60,119 nucleotides of DNA from an uncultured bacterium (GTDB taxonomy: Bacteria; Atribacterota; Atribacteria; Atribacterales; Caldatribacteriaceae): NCBI GenBank assembly GCA_937139415.1, contig CAKZPS010000009.1:1-60119 (forward strand), in the 5' to 3' direction. Of this stretch, positions 1 to 8,390 are shown piece after piece. The notes under the pieces were generated by a model that saw only the letters and a program-made list of their open reading frames with translations, was not told where the DNA came from and did no database searches. Every line of letters begins with the position of its first letter. Position 1 is the stretch's first letter. The translations under genes were made by a program, and so were the position numbers.

Positions 1-14
1 AGTTAACGTAAAAA

Positions 15-36
15 TTCCCCACCGGTGCCTGGGGAA
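15..36 (+). terminator. Possible terminator hairpin of a gene upstream of the window
   Basis: A 7-bp stem (TTCCCCA at 15-21 with TGGGGAA at 30-36) closes a small C/G-rich loop. The following bases are A-rich with only a short T run, so this is a weak candidate. Confidence 0.25.
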
Positions 37-100
37 AAATCTTTGCAAAAATGGGGAGTTCCCTCTTGCAAAAAACAACGGGTAATTTTATGAATCGTTC

Positions 101-128
101 TTGACTTTTTCCTTGTAGTTTGTTAGCT
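101..128 (+). promoter_or_regulatory. Promoter of the first sugar-transport operon
   Basis: A -35 box TTGACT lies at 101-106. About 17 bases downstream is a weak -10 (TTAGCT/TAGCTT, 123-129). It is followed directly by the palindromes at 138-173, a layout matching the promoter of the SorC regulator at 8309. The -10 is poor, which would fit a regulated promoter. Confidence 0.45.
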
Positions 129-136
129 TATTAAAT

Positions 137-175
137 AACAATTATTGTGGAAATTTGTTCATGAACAATTGTTAC
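137..175 (+). promoter_or_regulatory. Putative SorC-type operator pair
   Basis: Two related palindromic sites follow the promoter: AACAATTATTGT (137-148) and AACAATTGTT (164-173). The second overlaps the perfect 14-bp palindrome TTGTTCATGAACAA (155-168). ACAATT cores are 27 bp apart. The ACAATTGT core occurs twice, 26 bp apart, in front of the SorC regulator (8345-8382). Inference: operators for that regulator, controlling this operon from a position downstream of the promoter. Confidence 0.55.
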
Positions 176-323
176 AAAAGAATCGGAAGATTATGGTTTT
201 TCTGGTGTGTGTTTAGTCTCTTGTTATTGGCTTATTTGTAAAGGGGGTGTTATTGGAAAAAGGAACTGTAATCTTGTAAGTGTATTTCTAATTCTTAATT
301 GAAGAAAAGGGGGAGGGAAATTC

Positions 324-1742
324 ATGAAGAGAATTTTTGTATCTATTCTTTTTGTGATATTGATTTCTAGCTTCTTTGGTCACGCTTTAGCTCAAGAACA
401 AATTACCCTTACTGTAGTTTGGCACGCGGGAATTTGTGCCGAAGCCTTGTTAGACGTGGCCAAAGATTATGAAAAATTGACCGGCGTAAAGGTGGTTGGA
501 GCCTTGGTTCCTTACGGACCCCAATGGCACGATAAAATTGCTTCAGAATTCGCCGCTAAAGGAAGTGGTTTTGACCTCGCTGCGTGGGATAGTCAATCAG
601 TGGCTGAATTCGCGGGTGGGGGACATTGTGTGCTTCTCAATCCCTATATGGAAAAATCTGACAAAGTGAATTTTGATACCTTTTTACCTGCGGCGCTCAA
701 AAGATATGGTGAATATCCTGACGGTAGTGGTAACCAGTACGCTTTGCCGGTAAATCAAGACTGCCTTGGGCTCATTTATCGTAGAGATCTTTTTGAAGAT
801 CCTAAGGAGAAAGAAGCCTTTAAAGCTAAATATGGGTATGAATTGGAGGTTCCCCAGACATACTCTCAACTCAGGGATATTGCTGAATTCTTTACAAGAC
901 CTGACCAGGGCTTGTATGGATTCGCTCAATATGGCGGTAGAGAATACGATTATTGTACAAGTATGTCTAACACCTTTATCTGGAGTTTTGGTGGTGCTCT
1001 GTGGAATCCTAAAACTTTCGAGGTAAAAGGCTATCTGGATAGCCCTGCTTCTATCGATGGAGTTAAATTTTTTGTTGACTTGTTTAAATTCTGCCCCCCT
1101 GGTTCAGAGACTTGGGGTTTCGACGAAGTGAATGTAGCTATGCAGCAAGGAAGAGTAGCTATGGCCATGCAATGGTTCTATTTCTTCGGATCTATGTTAG
1201 ACCCAAAAGTATCTACCATAGTGGATAAAGTTGGTTTTGCTATTCTTCCCGGTGGTGTGGGTCGTGATGGAAAATTCCGGAGAGTATTCAGCATGGGTGG
1301 TCAGGGTTTGGGTATTAACAAGTATTCGAAATACGTTGAAGAAGCGTGGAAATTTTTGGGATGGTATATGCAAAAGGATCAACAAATGCGCTATGCGAAG
1401 TTTTGTCAAACAGGAAATAAGCAAGTTCTCGAGGATCCCGAATGGTTGAAGCTTAACCCCTACAACGTGCTTTTTAAAGACGCCATGAACTACATTAATG
1501 ATTATTGGCATCTCCCAGAATACCCGATCTTGCTCGATATCATGCAAGAAGAAATTCATAACGCTATTACGGGCAAAAAAACTGTGGAACAGGCCCTCGC
1601 CGATTGTGCTGAGCGCCACGAGAGGGAGCTAAGAAGAGCAGGTTATGAAATTAACCGAACCGAGAATATTCCCGAAGTCCCTTATGAATTGGCTTACGGG
1701 GAACCTTATAGTGCTGAATTAGAAAAATACTATAACTACTGA
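324..1742 (+). CDS. ABC transporter sugar-binding protein (CUT1 family)
   Basis: Periplasmic solute-binding protein of 472 residues that delivers a carbohydrate or polyol to the permeases encoded downstream. An N-terminal signal peptide (MKR, hydrophobic core, HALA/QEQ cleavage near residue 24) is visible and has no lipobox cysteine, so the mature protein should be free in the periplasm. The body resembles family-1 extracellular binding proteins: the LTGVKV segment near residue 50, an aromatic-rich middle, and the C-terminal TVEQALADCAE helix. The start at 324 has the strong ribosome site GGGGGAGGG. It is the first gene of an operon behind palindromic operators. Substrate cannot be read from sequence; catabolic genes downstream suggest a polyol or pentose. 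Confidence 0.85.
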   Translation: MKRIFVSILFVILISSFFGHALAQEQITLTVVWHAGICAEALLDVAKDYEKLTGVKVVGALVPYGPQWHDKIASEFAAKGSGFDLAAWDSQSVAEFAGGGHCVLLNPYMEKSDKVNFDTFLPAALKRYGEYPDGSGNQYALPVNQDCLGLIYRRDLFEDPKEKEAFKAKYGYELEVPQTYSQLRDIAEFFTRPDQGLYGFAQYGGREYDYCTSMSNTFIWSFGGALWNPKTFEVKGYLDSPASIDGVKFFVDLFKFCPPGSETWGFDEVNVAMQQGRVAMAMQWFYFFGSMLDPKVSTIVDKVGFAILPGGVGRDGKFRRVFSMGGQGLGINKYSKYVEEAWKFLGWYMQKDQQMRYAKFCQTGNKQVLEDPEWLKLNPYNVLFKDAMNYINDYWHLPEYPILLDIMQEEIHNAITGKKTVEQALADCAERHERELRRAGYEINRTENIPEVPYELAYGEPYSAELEKYYNY

Positions 1743-1750
1743 TAGTGTTT

Positions 1751-1788
1751 TGGCGCCGATGGGGGATAAATCCACCTCATTGGCGCCA
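1751..1788 (+). other. Intra-operon hairpin between binding protein and permease genes
   Basis: TGGCGCC (1751-1757) pairs with GGCGCCA (1782-1788), and the stem continues inward through GATGG/CCTCAT, giving a long GC-rich hairpin. There is no U-tract, and the next gene has its own ribosome site just after it (GGAGGT, 1795-1800). Such hairpins usually protect the binding-protein mRNA 3' end and let it be expressed more than the permeases (inference). The second transporter has one in the same place. Confidence 0.6.
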
Positions 1789-1806
1789 GCTATAGGAGGT
1801 CCATTG

Positions 1807-2694
1807 ATGAATAACAATACTTATTACGAGAGTATCATTGAAAGAAAAAGTCGGTTAAGTGTTATTACGAGGATTATCATTTTAGGGCTTTTTCTTTCTT
1901 TCACCGTTTTTCCTCTTTTTTGGCTTTTTCTCTCTTCATTGAAAGATCGCTTGGATATTTTTGCCTTTCCTCCTCGGTTTCTTTTCAATCCGACTGTTGA
2001 AAATTACCGAGGCTTGTTCGTGAAAACTTTTTTAGAGGGAGGTGCTGGGCAAACCGACTTTGCTTTATGTCTTGCGAATAGTTTCATTACTGCCGGTTTA
2101 GGGACCTTTTTCGCAGTTGTTTTGGGTGTTATGGCTGGATATGCGTGTTCGAGGTTTCATTTTTTCGGTAAGAATGATTATCTCTTTTTTACTCTTTCTA
2201 CGCGCATGTTGCCGCCAGTAGCAGTTATTATTCCTATTTATATTATGTTCTCTCGATTAGGTTTGCAAGATACCCGTGTTGGTATGATTTTGCTCTATAC
2301 CATGGCTAACTTGGGCTTGGCTATATGGATTATGAAGGGTTTTTATGATTCTATTCCGACCCAATATGAGGAAGCCGGCTTAGTCGATGGCTATACCCGG
2401 TGGCAAATTTTCTGGAAAATTATTATTCCCTCAGTTAGGGGTGGAATTGCTGCTACTATGGGTTTTTGCTTCATTTTTGCTTGGAATGAATTTACCTTTG
2501 CTTCCATTGTGACTACGCGGTACGCTAAAACCCTACCACCTCGTATTGCTGCCGCATTAGGAGCAGCCGGACTGGATTGGGGACAAGTAGCGGCCGCCGG
2601 TTTTATTTTGATCATTCCCGTACTTGTTTTGTTTATTTTTATTCGTAATTATTTGTTGATGGGTATGACCTTTGGTGTTTTAGGAAGACGATGA
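1807..2694 (+). CDS. ABC sugar permease, MalG type
   Basis: Inner-membrane permease of 295 residues with about six hydrophobic segments. The cytoplasmic EAA loop near residue 187 (QYEEAGLVDG followed by a conserved IIIPS) docks the ATPase. The ending LLMGMTFGVLGR is typical of MalG-like partners. The ATG at 1807 was chosen over an upstream start at 1750 because GGAGGT lies 7 bases before it and the upstream extension would run through the hairpin. The stop overlaps the next start by ATGA. It should pair with the MalF-type permease at 3785. Confidence 0.85.
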   Translation: MNNNTYYESIIERKSRLSVITRIIILGLFLSFTVFPLFWLFLSSLKDRLDIFAFPPRFLFNPTVENYRGLFVKTFLEGGAGQTDFALCLANSFITAGLGTFFAVVLGVMAGYACSRFHFFGKNDYLFFTLSTRMLPPVAVIIPIYIMFSRLGLQDTRVGMILLYTMANLGLAIWIMKGFYDSIPTQYEEAGLVDGYTRWQIFWKIIIPSVRGGIAATMGFCFIFAWNEFTFASIVTTRYAKTLPPRIAAALGAAGLDWGQVAAAGFILIIPVLVLFIFIRNYLLMGMTFGVLGRR

Positions 2695-3776
2695 AAAATA
2701 TTCTTGTCACCTTTGGGTTGGTGATTTTTGTTGTTGCCCTTGGTCAAGCTTACGGTAATTCCGGTGAATTGTATTTTGAAGAATTGCAGAAACTTTTGGA
2801 ACATTTTTCATGCCCGGATTTAGAGGATTATTCTTTGCCTCTTTTTGATTATCGGGGGCGAATGGTTGGGCAAGTTATGGGTTGCCATTGGAATGAGAAT
2901 GTTTATGAATTTGTTGTCATTGGCGATCGAATACTAGGAATTGGGATGGGAAATTATCTCCACGCGCTCGTGGAAGAAGCCAAAAGCCTTGCGTGTCAAA
3001 CATTAACACGTCGCTTTGGAAACGGTGTAAGGGTTGTGGAAGTTCGTTTGGTATATAGTAATCCGCTCCTTTTTTTCATTCAGGTTTTTTACGATCATGG
3101 AGGTATGATGTTCAATGACCTTTATCTGAGGTTTGATTCTCTAAGATTTACCTTGGACGGTTGTAAGGAAAATATGTTACCTGAACAATCAGATGCTGGT
3201 TTAGTTTCCCTAGAAAAGAAAGTTTGGTTTGAAATATCGTATGAATTTCCGTATTGGGAATACTATCTTAGTAGCTTTTCGAACGTCGTTGTGACTTTGG
3301 CTGATTATTGGAAATTCAAAAGCTGGATAAAAATGCCTATTTATCCTGAAGAACCAGACTTGATGCTACTCAATGCCCATCTCATGATGCAAGATGTGGA
3401 CATGCTTCGTCGAAAGTGTAAATGTGAGAACTCAGAAAGTGGCACTGCTTCTATTGTGGAACAATTTATTAATGCCCGAGGGGGTAATGTGAAGGTATTC
3501 CCGCGAAGATTTTCTTTTTCTACGGCAAACATGGAGGAAGTCATACAATTCTTAACGTCTTCTCTAGATCAGCCTTTGTTACTCGAGATTGAGGGAGTTT
3601 GTTATAACTTTTATGGCATTCTGCTTGGATATTTTACTCATTCAAGAGGGTTTTTTCTAAACTGTATTGTGCCCACGAAAGTGATTCAGGGGACAAGATG
3701 GGAACGTTATTTTCTCAACGCAGCGGTTCCTCGGTCTTGGGTTGTTTATCAAATTGTTGAGAAGCACGGGGAGTGA
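2691..3776 (+). CDS. Secreted protein of unknown function inside the ABC operon
   Basis: I do not recognise this 361-residue protein. It begins with a signal peptide (MKNILVTFGL to about AYG, residue 22), so it should be exported. It is rich in aromatic residues and has cysteines near residues 41 and 64 and a CKC pair around residue 243. The last 120 residues (SESGTASIVEQF, then a GVCYNFYGILLGYF stretch, then WERYFLNAAVPRSW) faintly resemble the layout of C39-like papain-fold domains with the active residues missing; this is a guess. It starts by a 4-base ATGA overlap with one permease and is followed 8 bases later by the other, so it is translated as part of the transporter. An accessory binding, processing or envelope role is possible. 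Confidence 0.7.
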   Translation: MKNILVTFGLVIFVVALGQAYGNSGELYFEELQKLLEHFSCPDLEDYSLPLFDYRGRMVGQVMGCHWNENVYEFVVIGDRILGIGMGNYLHALVEEAKSLACQTLTRRFGNGVRVVEVRLVYSNPLLFFIQVFYDHGGMMFNDLYLRFDSLRFTLDGCKENMLPEQSDAGLVSLEKKVWFEISYEFPYWEYYLSSFSNVVVTLADYWKFKSWIKMPIYPEEPDLMLLNAHLMMQDVDMLRRKCKCENSESGTASIVEQFINARGGNVKVFPRRFSFSTANMEEVIQFLTSSLDQPLLLEIEGVCYNFYGILLGYFTHSRGFFLNCIVPTKVIQGTRWERYFLNAAVPRSWVVYQIVEKHGE

Positions 3777-3784
3777 TGTGATTT

Positions 3785-4774
3785 ATGGATGGAAAATTTA
3801 AGGATTCTATTGATAAAGCGGTAGACGGAGATGCTATTGCTGAGTTGGCTCGAGAAAGTAGCCGATCTATCGTAGCCAGAAAACATTATGGTCTCTCGGA
3901 TCGGGCCTTTATGTTCATTTTTCTCCTTCCTAGTCTTTTCGTCTTGCTCTTTTTGGTGGGTTACCCTTTTATCACCCTTATTCGATCAGGCTTCTATAAC
4001 TTTTCGGTACTCAGGGCGACTACACCGGCGAAATTTATCGGGGTAGAAAACTTTTCTTTTATTTTGACGGACGCTTTTACTTGGGAACGATTTATTTTTA
4101 CCGGCAAGTTTGTGGTACTTAATGTTTTTTTTCAGTTCATTCTCGGTGTCGTTATAGCTTATCTCCTTCAAAAAAATTTTAGAGGGAGAAGCCTGGTTTT
4201 AACTCTTATTCTCATGCCTATGATGCTCTGTCCAATTGTAGTAGGTTTATTCTGGAAATATATGTTGAATACTGAGTGGGGAATTGTTAATTATGTATTA
4301 AGCCTGTTTGGTGTAGGAAAGGTGGAATGGTTAGCAAGGGAAAACGTGAGTATTTACAGTGTGATCTTGGTTGATACATGGATGTGGACGCCATTTATGA
4401 TCCTCCTCGCTTTAGCGGCATTTACCGCTATTCCCAAGTATCTTTACGAAGCAGCAGAAATTGATCGTGCTTCCTCTTGGTTTAAATTTCGGCATATTAC
4501 CCTTCCCCTTTCTGCACCGGTTCTTATTATCGCGGTTCTATTTCGGATGATCGATTCTATTAAGGCTTTTGATTTGGTTTATACACTTACCGGTGGAGGT
4601 CCGGGGAGTGCCACTCAGACGCTTTCTTTTGACTTATATAAAAGGGCATTTCAATACTTTTATACTGGTGAAGCCTCGGCTTATGGGGTAATTTTATTAT
4701 TGATTATCATGAGTTCGAGTTTGGTTTTCATCCGTTATCTCAACAGACTAGCGATGCAGAATGTGAGAAGGTAG
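3785..4774 (+). CDS. ABC sugar permease, MalF type
   Basis: A 329-residue inner-membrane permease. A hydrophilic N-terminal tail of about 40 residues precedes six or more membrane helices. The EAA loop near residue 220 (YLYEAAEIDRASSW, then FRHITLPL) contacts the ATPase. The late TGGGPGSATQTL motif is characteristic of MalF/UgpA-like permeases. The ATG at 3785 has GGGGAG about 12 bases upstream, a little distant. It partners with the MalG-type permease at 1807 and the ATPases at 4775 and 5887. Confidence 0.85.
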   Translation: MDGKFKDSIDKAVDGDAIAELARESSRSIVARKHYGLSDRAFMFIFLLPSLFVLLFLVGYPFITLIRSGFYNFSVLRATTPAKFIGVENFSFILTDAFTWERFIFTGKFVVLNVFFQFILGVVIAYLLQKNFRGRSLVLTLILMPMMLCPIVVGLFWKYMLNTEWGIVNYVLSLFGVGKVEWLARENVSIYSVILVDTWMWTPFMILLALAAFTAIPKYLYEAAEIDRASSWFKFRHITLPLSAPVLIIAVLFRMIDSIKAFDLVYTLTGGGPGSATQTLSFDLYKRAFQYFYTGEASAYGVILLLIIMSSSLVFIRYLNRLAMQNVRR

Positions 4775-5872
4775 GTGTTCTTTTTGGCTCGTGTGCGTCT
4801 TGAAAGCTTGAAGAAACACTACGGATCAGTAAGAGCAATAGATGGAGTAAGTATTAATATTGAAAGTGGTCAATTAGTAGTTTTGTTAGGGCCATCCGGC
4901 TGTGGAAAAACCACTACCTTACGATGCATCGCAGGGTTGGAACAGCCGACCATGGGTAAAATTTATTTTGATGACCGCGAAGTGACTCACTTGAGTCCCA
5001 GCGAAAGAAACGTTGGTATGGTTTTTCAATTTTATGCTTTATATCCGCACATGAACGTTTACGAAAATATTACCTTTCCCTTGCGAGCCTGTCGAGTTCC
5101 GCGGAAAGCCATTGAGACGAAAGTTAAAGAAGTAGTCCAGATTTTCCAATTAGGAGGGCTTTTACGATATAAGGCGAGTATTCTACCTCCCGGTGACCAA
5201 CAACGTGTAGCTTTAGCGCGGGCAGTGATCCGCGACCCTAATGTTCTTCTGCTCGATGAACCACTGAGCGCCTTAGATGAAAAGTTTCGTGAAGAGATGC
5301 GCAGTGAGTTAGGTAAACTTCAAAAAAGGATCGGCATTACTACCATTTATGTGACGCATGATCAGAGGGAGGCAATGGCCTTAGGCGATGTTATCGTGGT
5401 GATGAAAGATGGAGTCATTGTACAAATGGGTTCTCCTGAGGAGCTTTACGAACATCCCCAGTCAGTTTTTGTTGGGAATTTCTTGGGTACTCCGGGCATG
5501 AATTTTGTGGAGTGCTTATATGATAATGGGTTGTTGTTTCTCGAAGGGACTGAGCACCGGTTGTCTCTTAAAAGGAGTGATCTCTTCGCAAAGCTTTCCT
5601 CTTACCAAGGAAAAGAAGTTATTTTGGGAATTCGACCAGAATATGTGAGCCTTTTTGAAAAAAGTTTTGAGAACGGCTTATCAATCGCGATTCTGGCAAT
5701 TGAGCCGGCAGGAAGATATCGTTTAGTAGATTTTTTGATTGGAGAGAGGGTGTTTCGAGTGAGAACGGATTGGAGCTTACCGTTAATTGTTGGACATAAG
5801 GTCTATCTTTACTTCTCGGAGGATCATATTTGCCTTTTCGATCGAAGTAGTGGAGAGGCAATCGTAACCTAA
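4775..5872 (+). CDS. ABC sugar transporter ATPase with a degenerate signature motif
   Basis: MalK/UgpC-family ATPase of 365 residues with a C-terminal OB-type regulatory domain. Walker A (GPSGCGKTT, about residue 40), a normal Q-loop (VFQFYALYP), Walker B (LLLDEP) and the switch histidine (VTHDQ) are intact. The ABC signature, normally LSGGQ, reads LPPGD (about residues 135-139). In an ABC dimer the signature acts on the partner's ATP, so this subunit should spoil the site formed with the partner's Walker A. The next gene encodes that partner, with an intact signature. Start may be GTG 4775, immediately after the permease stop, or TTG 4784, which is better spaced from AAGGTAGG. Confidence 0.85.
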   Translation: MFFLARVRLESLKKHYGSVRAIDGVSINIESGQLVVLLGPSGCGKTTTLRCIAGLEQPTMGKIYFDDREVTHLSPSERNVGMVFQFYALYPHMNVYENITFPLRACRVPRKAIETKVKEVVQIFQLGGLLRYKASILPPGDQQRVALARAVIRDPNVLLLDEPLSALDEKFREEMRSELGKLQKRIGITTIYVTHDQREAMALGDVIVVMKDGVIVQMGSPEELYEHPQSVFVGNFLGTPGMNFVECLYDNGLLFLEGTEHRLSLKRSDLFAKLSSYQGKEVILGIRPEYVSLFEKSFENGLSIAILAIEPAGRYRLVDFLIGERVFRVRTDWSLPLIVGHKVYLYFSEDHICLFDRSSGEAIVT

Positions 5873-5886
5873 GAGAGGAGAATGAT

Positions 5887-7011
5887 ATGCTCGAGTTACG
5901 AGATATTACTAAAGCTTTTGGGGACATTGTAGCCGTTAATCATCTGGATTTAGAAGTAAAGAAAGGAGAGTTTTTCATTATTCTTGGCCCTACGGGTGCA
6001 GGTAAGACGACTACCTTGCGAATAACGATTGGTCTTGAAAAACCTGATTCTGGAAAGGTTCTCTATGAAGGCCAAGACATTACCCAGCTTTCGCCACCTT
6101 TGCGTGACTTCGCTTTTATGTTTGAGTCCCACAATTTGTATCCGGTTTTGAACGTCTACGATAATCTTGCATTCCCCTTACGTTCACCGCTTTTTAAGGT
6201 TCCCGAGAGTGAAGTGAAAAAGAGGGTAGAAGCGATTGCCGATGAGCTTCATATTACCCACCTCTTACCACGTAGAGTGAGTCATTTGAGCGGAGGGGAA
6301 CAACAACGTGTTGCTCTGGGTAGAGCTCTTATTCGGAGACCCAAAATTTATATTCTTGATGAGCCAATTAGCAGCTTAGATTATAAGTTACGAGAAGAAC
6401 TCCAAACCGAGTTTAAGCGAATTCACGAGGAATACGGTATCACCATTTTAAGTGCTACTCATGACAATGTTTCTGCCATGGCGATGGCCAGTCGAATTGG
6501 GATTATGGAAAATGGTCGTATTCTCCAGGTTGGAGCCCCGCGGGATATCTATACCAATCCCATGAGTGTTAGTGTGGCCCGAATTATCGGAGCTCCATCA
6601 ATGAATTTCATAGACTGTGTAGTGGGGGAGACTTCATTATGGATGCATGGTCATCAAGAGTTTGTTATTCCGCTTTCGCCTCCGATCGTGGGCATATTGA
6701 GAAGAGAATTGAAGGGGCAAGGCAGGATTTTGGTCGGTATTTGGCCAGAAGATATAATGGTTTCGGAAAAGATTCAGGAAGGTTATCTAAAGGCTCTTGT
6801 AGAAAATATCGAATACCATGGGGCAGAGAGATTTGTGAACTTGGCGTTAGGAGAAAGCCCTTTGAAAGCATTGCTTATAAGGAATTGTGTTCCTAAGCAT
6901 GGGGCGGAGATTTTCGTGTTCTTGCCTGAAGAAAAATTGTACTTTTTTCATCCTCAAAATGGTTTGAGAATATATGTACAATTGGGAAGGAATGGTCATT
7001 ATGCCTTTTGA
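5887..7011 (+). CDS. ABC sugar transporter ATPase, second subunit
   Basis: MalK/UgpC-family ATPase of 374 residues, paralogous to its upstream neighbour. Walker A (GPTGAGKTT), a canonical signature (LSGGEQQR), Walker B (YILDEP) and the switch histidine (ATHD) are present, but the Q-loop glutamine is replaced by glutamate (MFESHNLYP, about residue 79). A heterodimer with the 4775 product would have one site with canonical residues and one with both Q-to-E and LPPGD. The start at 5887 follows GAGAGGAG. It overlaps the small membrane-protein gene downstream. Confidence 0.87.
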   Translation: MLELRDITKAFGDIVAVNHLDLEVKKGEFFIILGPTGAGKTTTLRITIGLEKPDSGKVLYEGQDITQLSPPLRDFAFMFESHNLYPVLNVYDNLAFPLRSPLFKVPESEVKKRVEAIADELHITHLLPRRVSHLSGGEQQRVALGRALIRRPKIYILDEPISSLDYKLREELQTEFKRIHEEYGITILSATHDNVSAMAMASRIGIMENGRILQVGAPRDIYTNPMSVSVARIIGAPSMNFIDCVVGETSLWMHGHQEFVIPLSPPIVGILRRELKGQGRILVGIWPEDIMVSEKIQEGYLKALVENIEYHGAERFVNLALGESPLKALLIRNCVPKHGAEIFVFLPEEKLYFFHPQNGLRIYVQLGRNGHYAF

Positions 7012-7219
7012 AGAATCTCCTTTATCGTCGGGTTTACGTTTTGGAAAATACGAAAAGCGGAAATTTGTTAGTTTAGCTGAAATGGTCGGTATGGGGATTA
7101 TGGTATTCGGCATTGTTCTATTATTCCAGCCTTTTTATATTCAGCTCTTTAAATGGGGTTTCCCCTTTCTTCTCGTCGGTTACACAACGTATAACATTTT
7201 TGCTCATATACCTCGATAG
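7001..7219 (+). CDS. Small membrane protein, unknown
   Basis: A 72-residue protein with a polar, basic N-terminus (GKYEKRKFVSLAE) and two hydrophobic segments (about residues 30-46 and 50-66). I do not recognise a family. The ATG at 7001 lies 8 bases after GGAAGGAA and overlaps the ATPase gene by 11 bases, so translation is coupled to the transporter operon. ATG 6992 is an alternative. It could be a small regulatory subunit of the transporter, but nothing in the sequence proves it. Confidence 0.6.
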   Translation: MPFEESPLSSGLRFGKYEKRKFVSLAEMVGMGIMVFGIVLLFQPFYIQLFKWGFPFLLVGYTTYNIFAHIPR

Positions 7220-7287
7220 TATCTTGCTCTCGTTAGTGGATTATTCAAGGAGTATTACAATTTTTATATAAAGGAGAGTGACTTGCG

Positions 7288-8148
7288 ATGTTTCGTTTCG
7301 GAGTGGACACGTTTATCTGGACGGAAAAGTTTTCGGAGAAAGATTTATGGATTATTCCCCGGGCAAAAGAATTGGGGTTTGAGGTCATCGATATTTTTAT
7401 TTCTCACCCGGAGACCTTTCCCACGGAGCTCGTGAAGGAAAAAATAAAAGAGGTTGGCATCGAGCCTGTGACGACGACCACCCTCAGTAAAGAGACCAAT
7501 CTTATTTCTCCCGATCCTACCATCCGCGCTAATGGGGTAGAAAGCCTAAAAAAAATTATAGACATCAATGTGGCCATTGGTTCCAGAATTTTGGGAGGCG
7601 TGAATTACGCTGCTTGGGGATATTTGAGTGGTAAACCGCGCACCGAAGAGGAATGGGAGTGGTCGGTGAGTGCTATGCGTGAAGTGGCTGCATATGCACA
7701 GGAAAAAGGAGAAGTAGTTATATCGGTAGAACCGGTGCAGCGTTTCGAAACCCATTTTCTTAATATTGCTGAGGATGCAGTGCGTTACTGTCAGGATGTC
7801 GGTTTTGATAACGTCAAGATTCATCTTGATTCTTTTCATATGATTCGTGAAGAGCGAAGTTTTCGCAAAGCGGTTGAAATTTGCGGTAAAAAATATCTCA
7901 GTTATGTTCATGTCTGTGAAAGTGATCGAGGAATACCGGGAACGGGATTAGTTCCTTGGAAGGAATTTTTTACCGCTCTAAAGGATATCGGATACAGCGG
8001 CCCCTTAGTGATTGAGTCTTTCGATCCCAGTTTTGAAGAACTCAATAGACTCTGTGCGATATGGCGAAAGTTTGCCGAATCCGGTGAGGCCCTGGCTGTG
8101 GAAGGGCTAAAGAATTTGAAGGCCATTGCTCAGGAGATAGGTGTTTAA
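7288..8148 (+). CDS. Ketose 3-epimerase-like TIM-barrel enzyme
   Basis: A 286-residue xylose-isomerase-like TIM barrel close to the D-tagatose/D-psicose 3-epimerase group. The expected metal and catalytic residues can be traced: Glu in SVEPVQRF (about residue 151), Asp in HLDSFHM (about 184), His in YVHVCESDRG (about 210) and Glu in VIESFDP (about 245). The family epimerises ketoses, or related ketose phosphates, at C3. It follows the first transporter with ribosome site AAAGGAGAG and is closed by a terminator at 8155. In the context of tetrose/pentose genes it could also act as an erythrulose-phosphate epimerase/isomerase; substrate is inferred. Confidence 0.75.
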   Translation: MFRFGVDTFIWTEKFSEKDLWIIPRAKELGFEVIDIFISHPETFPTELVKEKIKEVGIEPVTTTTLSKETNLISPDPTIRANGVESLKKIIDINVAIGSRILGGVNYAAWGYLSGKPRTEEEWEWSVSAMREVAAYAQEKGEVVISVEPVQRFETHFLNIAEDAVRYCQDVGFDNVKIHLDSFHMIREERSFRKAVEICGKKYLSYVHVCESDRGIPGTGLVPWKEFFTALKDIGYSGPLVIESFDPSFEELNRLCAIWRKFAESGEALAVEGLKNLKAIAQEIGV

Positions 8149-8154
8149 AACTTT

Positions 8155-8191
8155 ACCCTCATGTTGCTACAAAACATGAGGGTTATTTGTT
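8155..8191 (+). terminator. Intrinsic terminator of the first operon
   Basis: ACCCTCATGTT (8155-8165) pairs perfectly with AACATGAGGGT (8173-8183), followed by TATTTGTTT. It separates the first transporter operon from the regulator gene. Confidence 0.8.
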
Positions 8192-8308
8192 TCCATTTTG
8201 CGGGTATTGATAATAGAATTCAGGGACTCGTTAGACATAGGTAACTATCTCGCTGATTTCCTCGGCTTTTGGTGGCGAATTTTTAGTTGTGAAGGGAGAG
8301 ATTTCTTC

Positions 8309-8337
8309 TTGACTTTTGTTCTTTTCTTTGATAAATT
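8309..8337 (+). promoter_or_regulatory. Promoter of the SorC regulator and second operon
   Basis: TTGACT at 8309-8314, a 17-base spacer and TAAATT at 8332-8337. The operator pair begins within ten bases downstream. Confidence 0.55.
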
Positions 8338-8344
8338 GTTAAAT

Positions 8345-8382
8345 GACAATTGTTATGATTTTTGTTAGACGACAATTGTTAT
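8345..8382 (+). promoter_or_regulatory. Putative SorC operator pair (autoregulation)
   Basis: The 12-mer GACAATTGTTAT occurs identically at 8345-8356 and 8371-8382, 26 bp apart, each with the palindromic core ACAATTGT. The same core lies at 165-172 in front of the first transporter operon. The second site ends a few bases before the start codon, so binding would block the promoter or the start region. Inference: autoregulation by the adjacent SorC-family protein. Confidence 0.65.
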
Positions 8383-8390
8383 AAAGGGGG

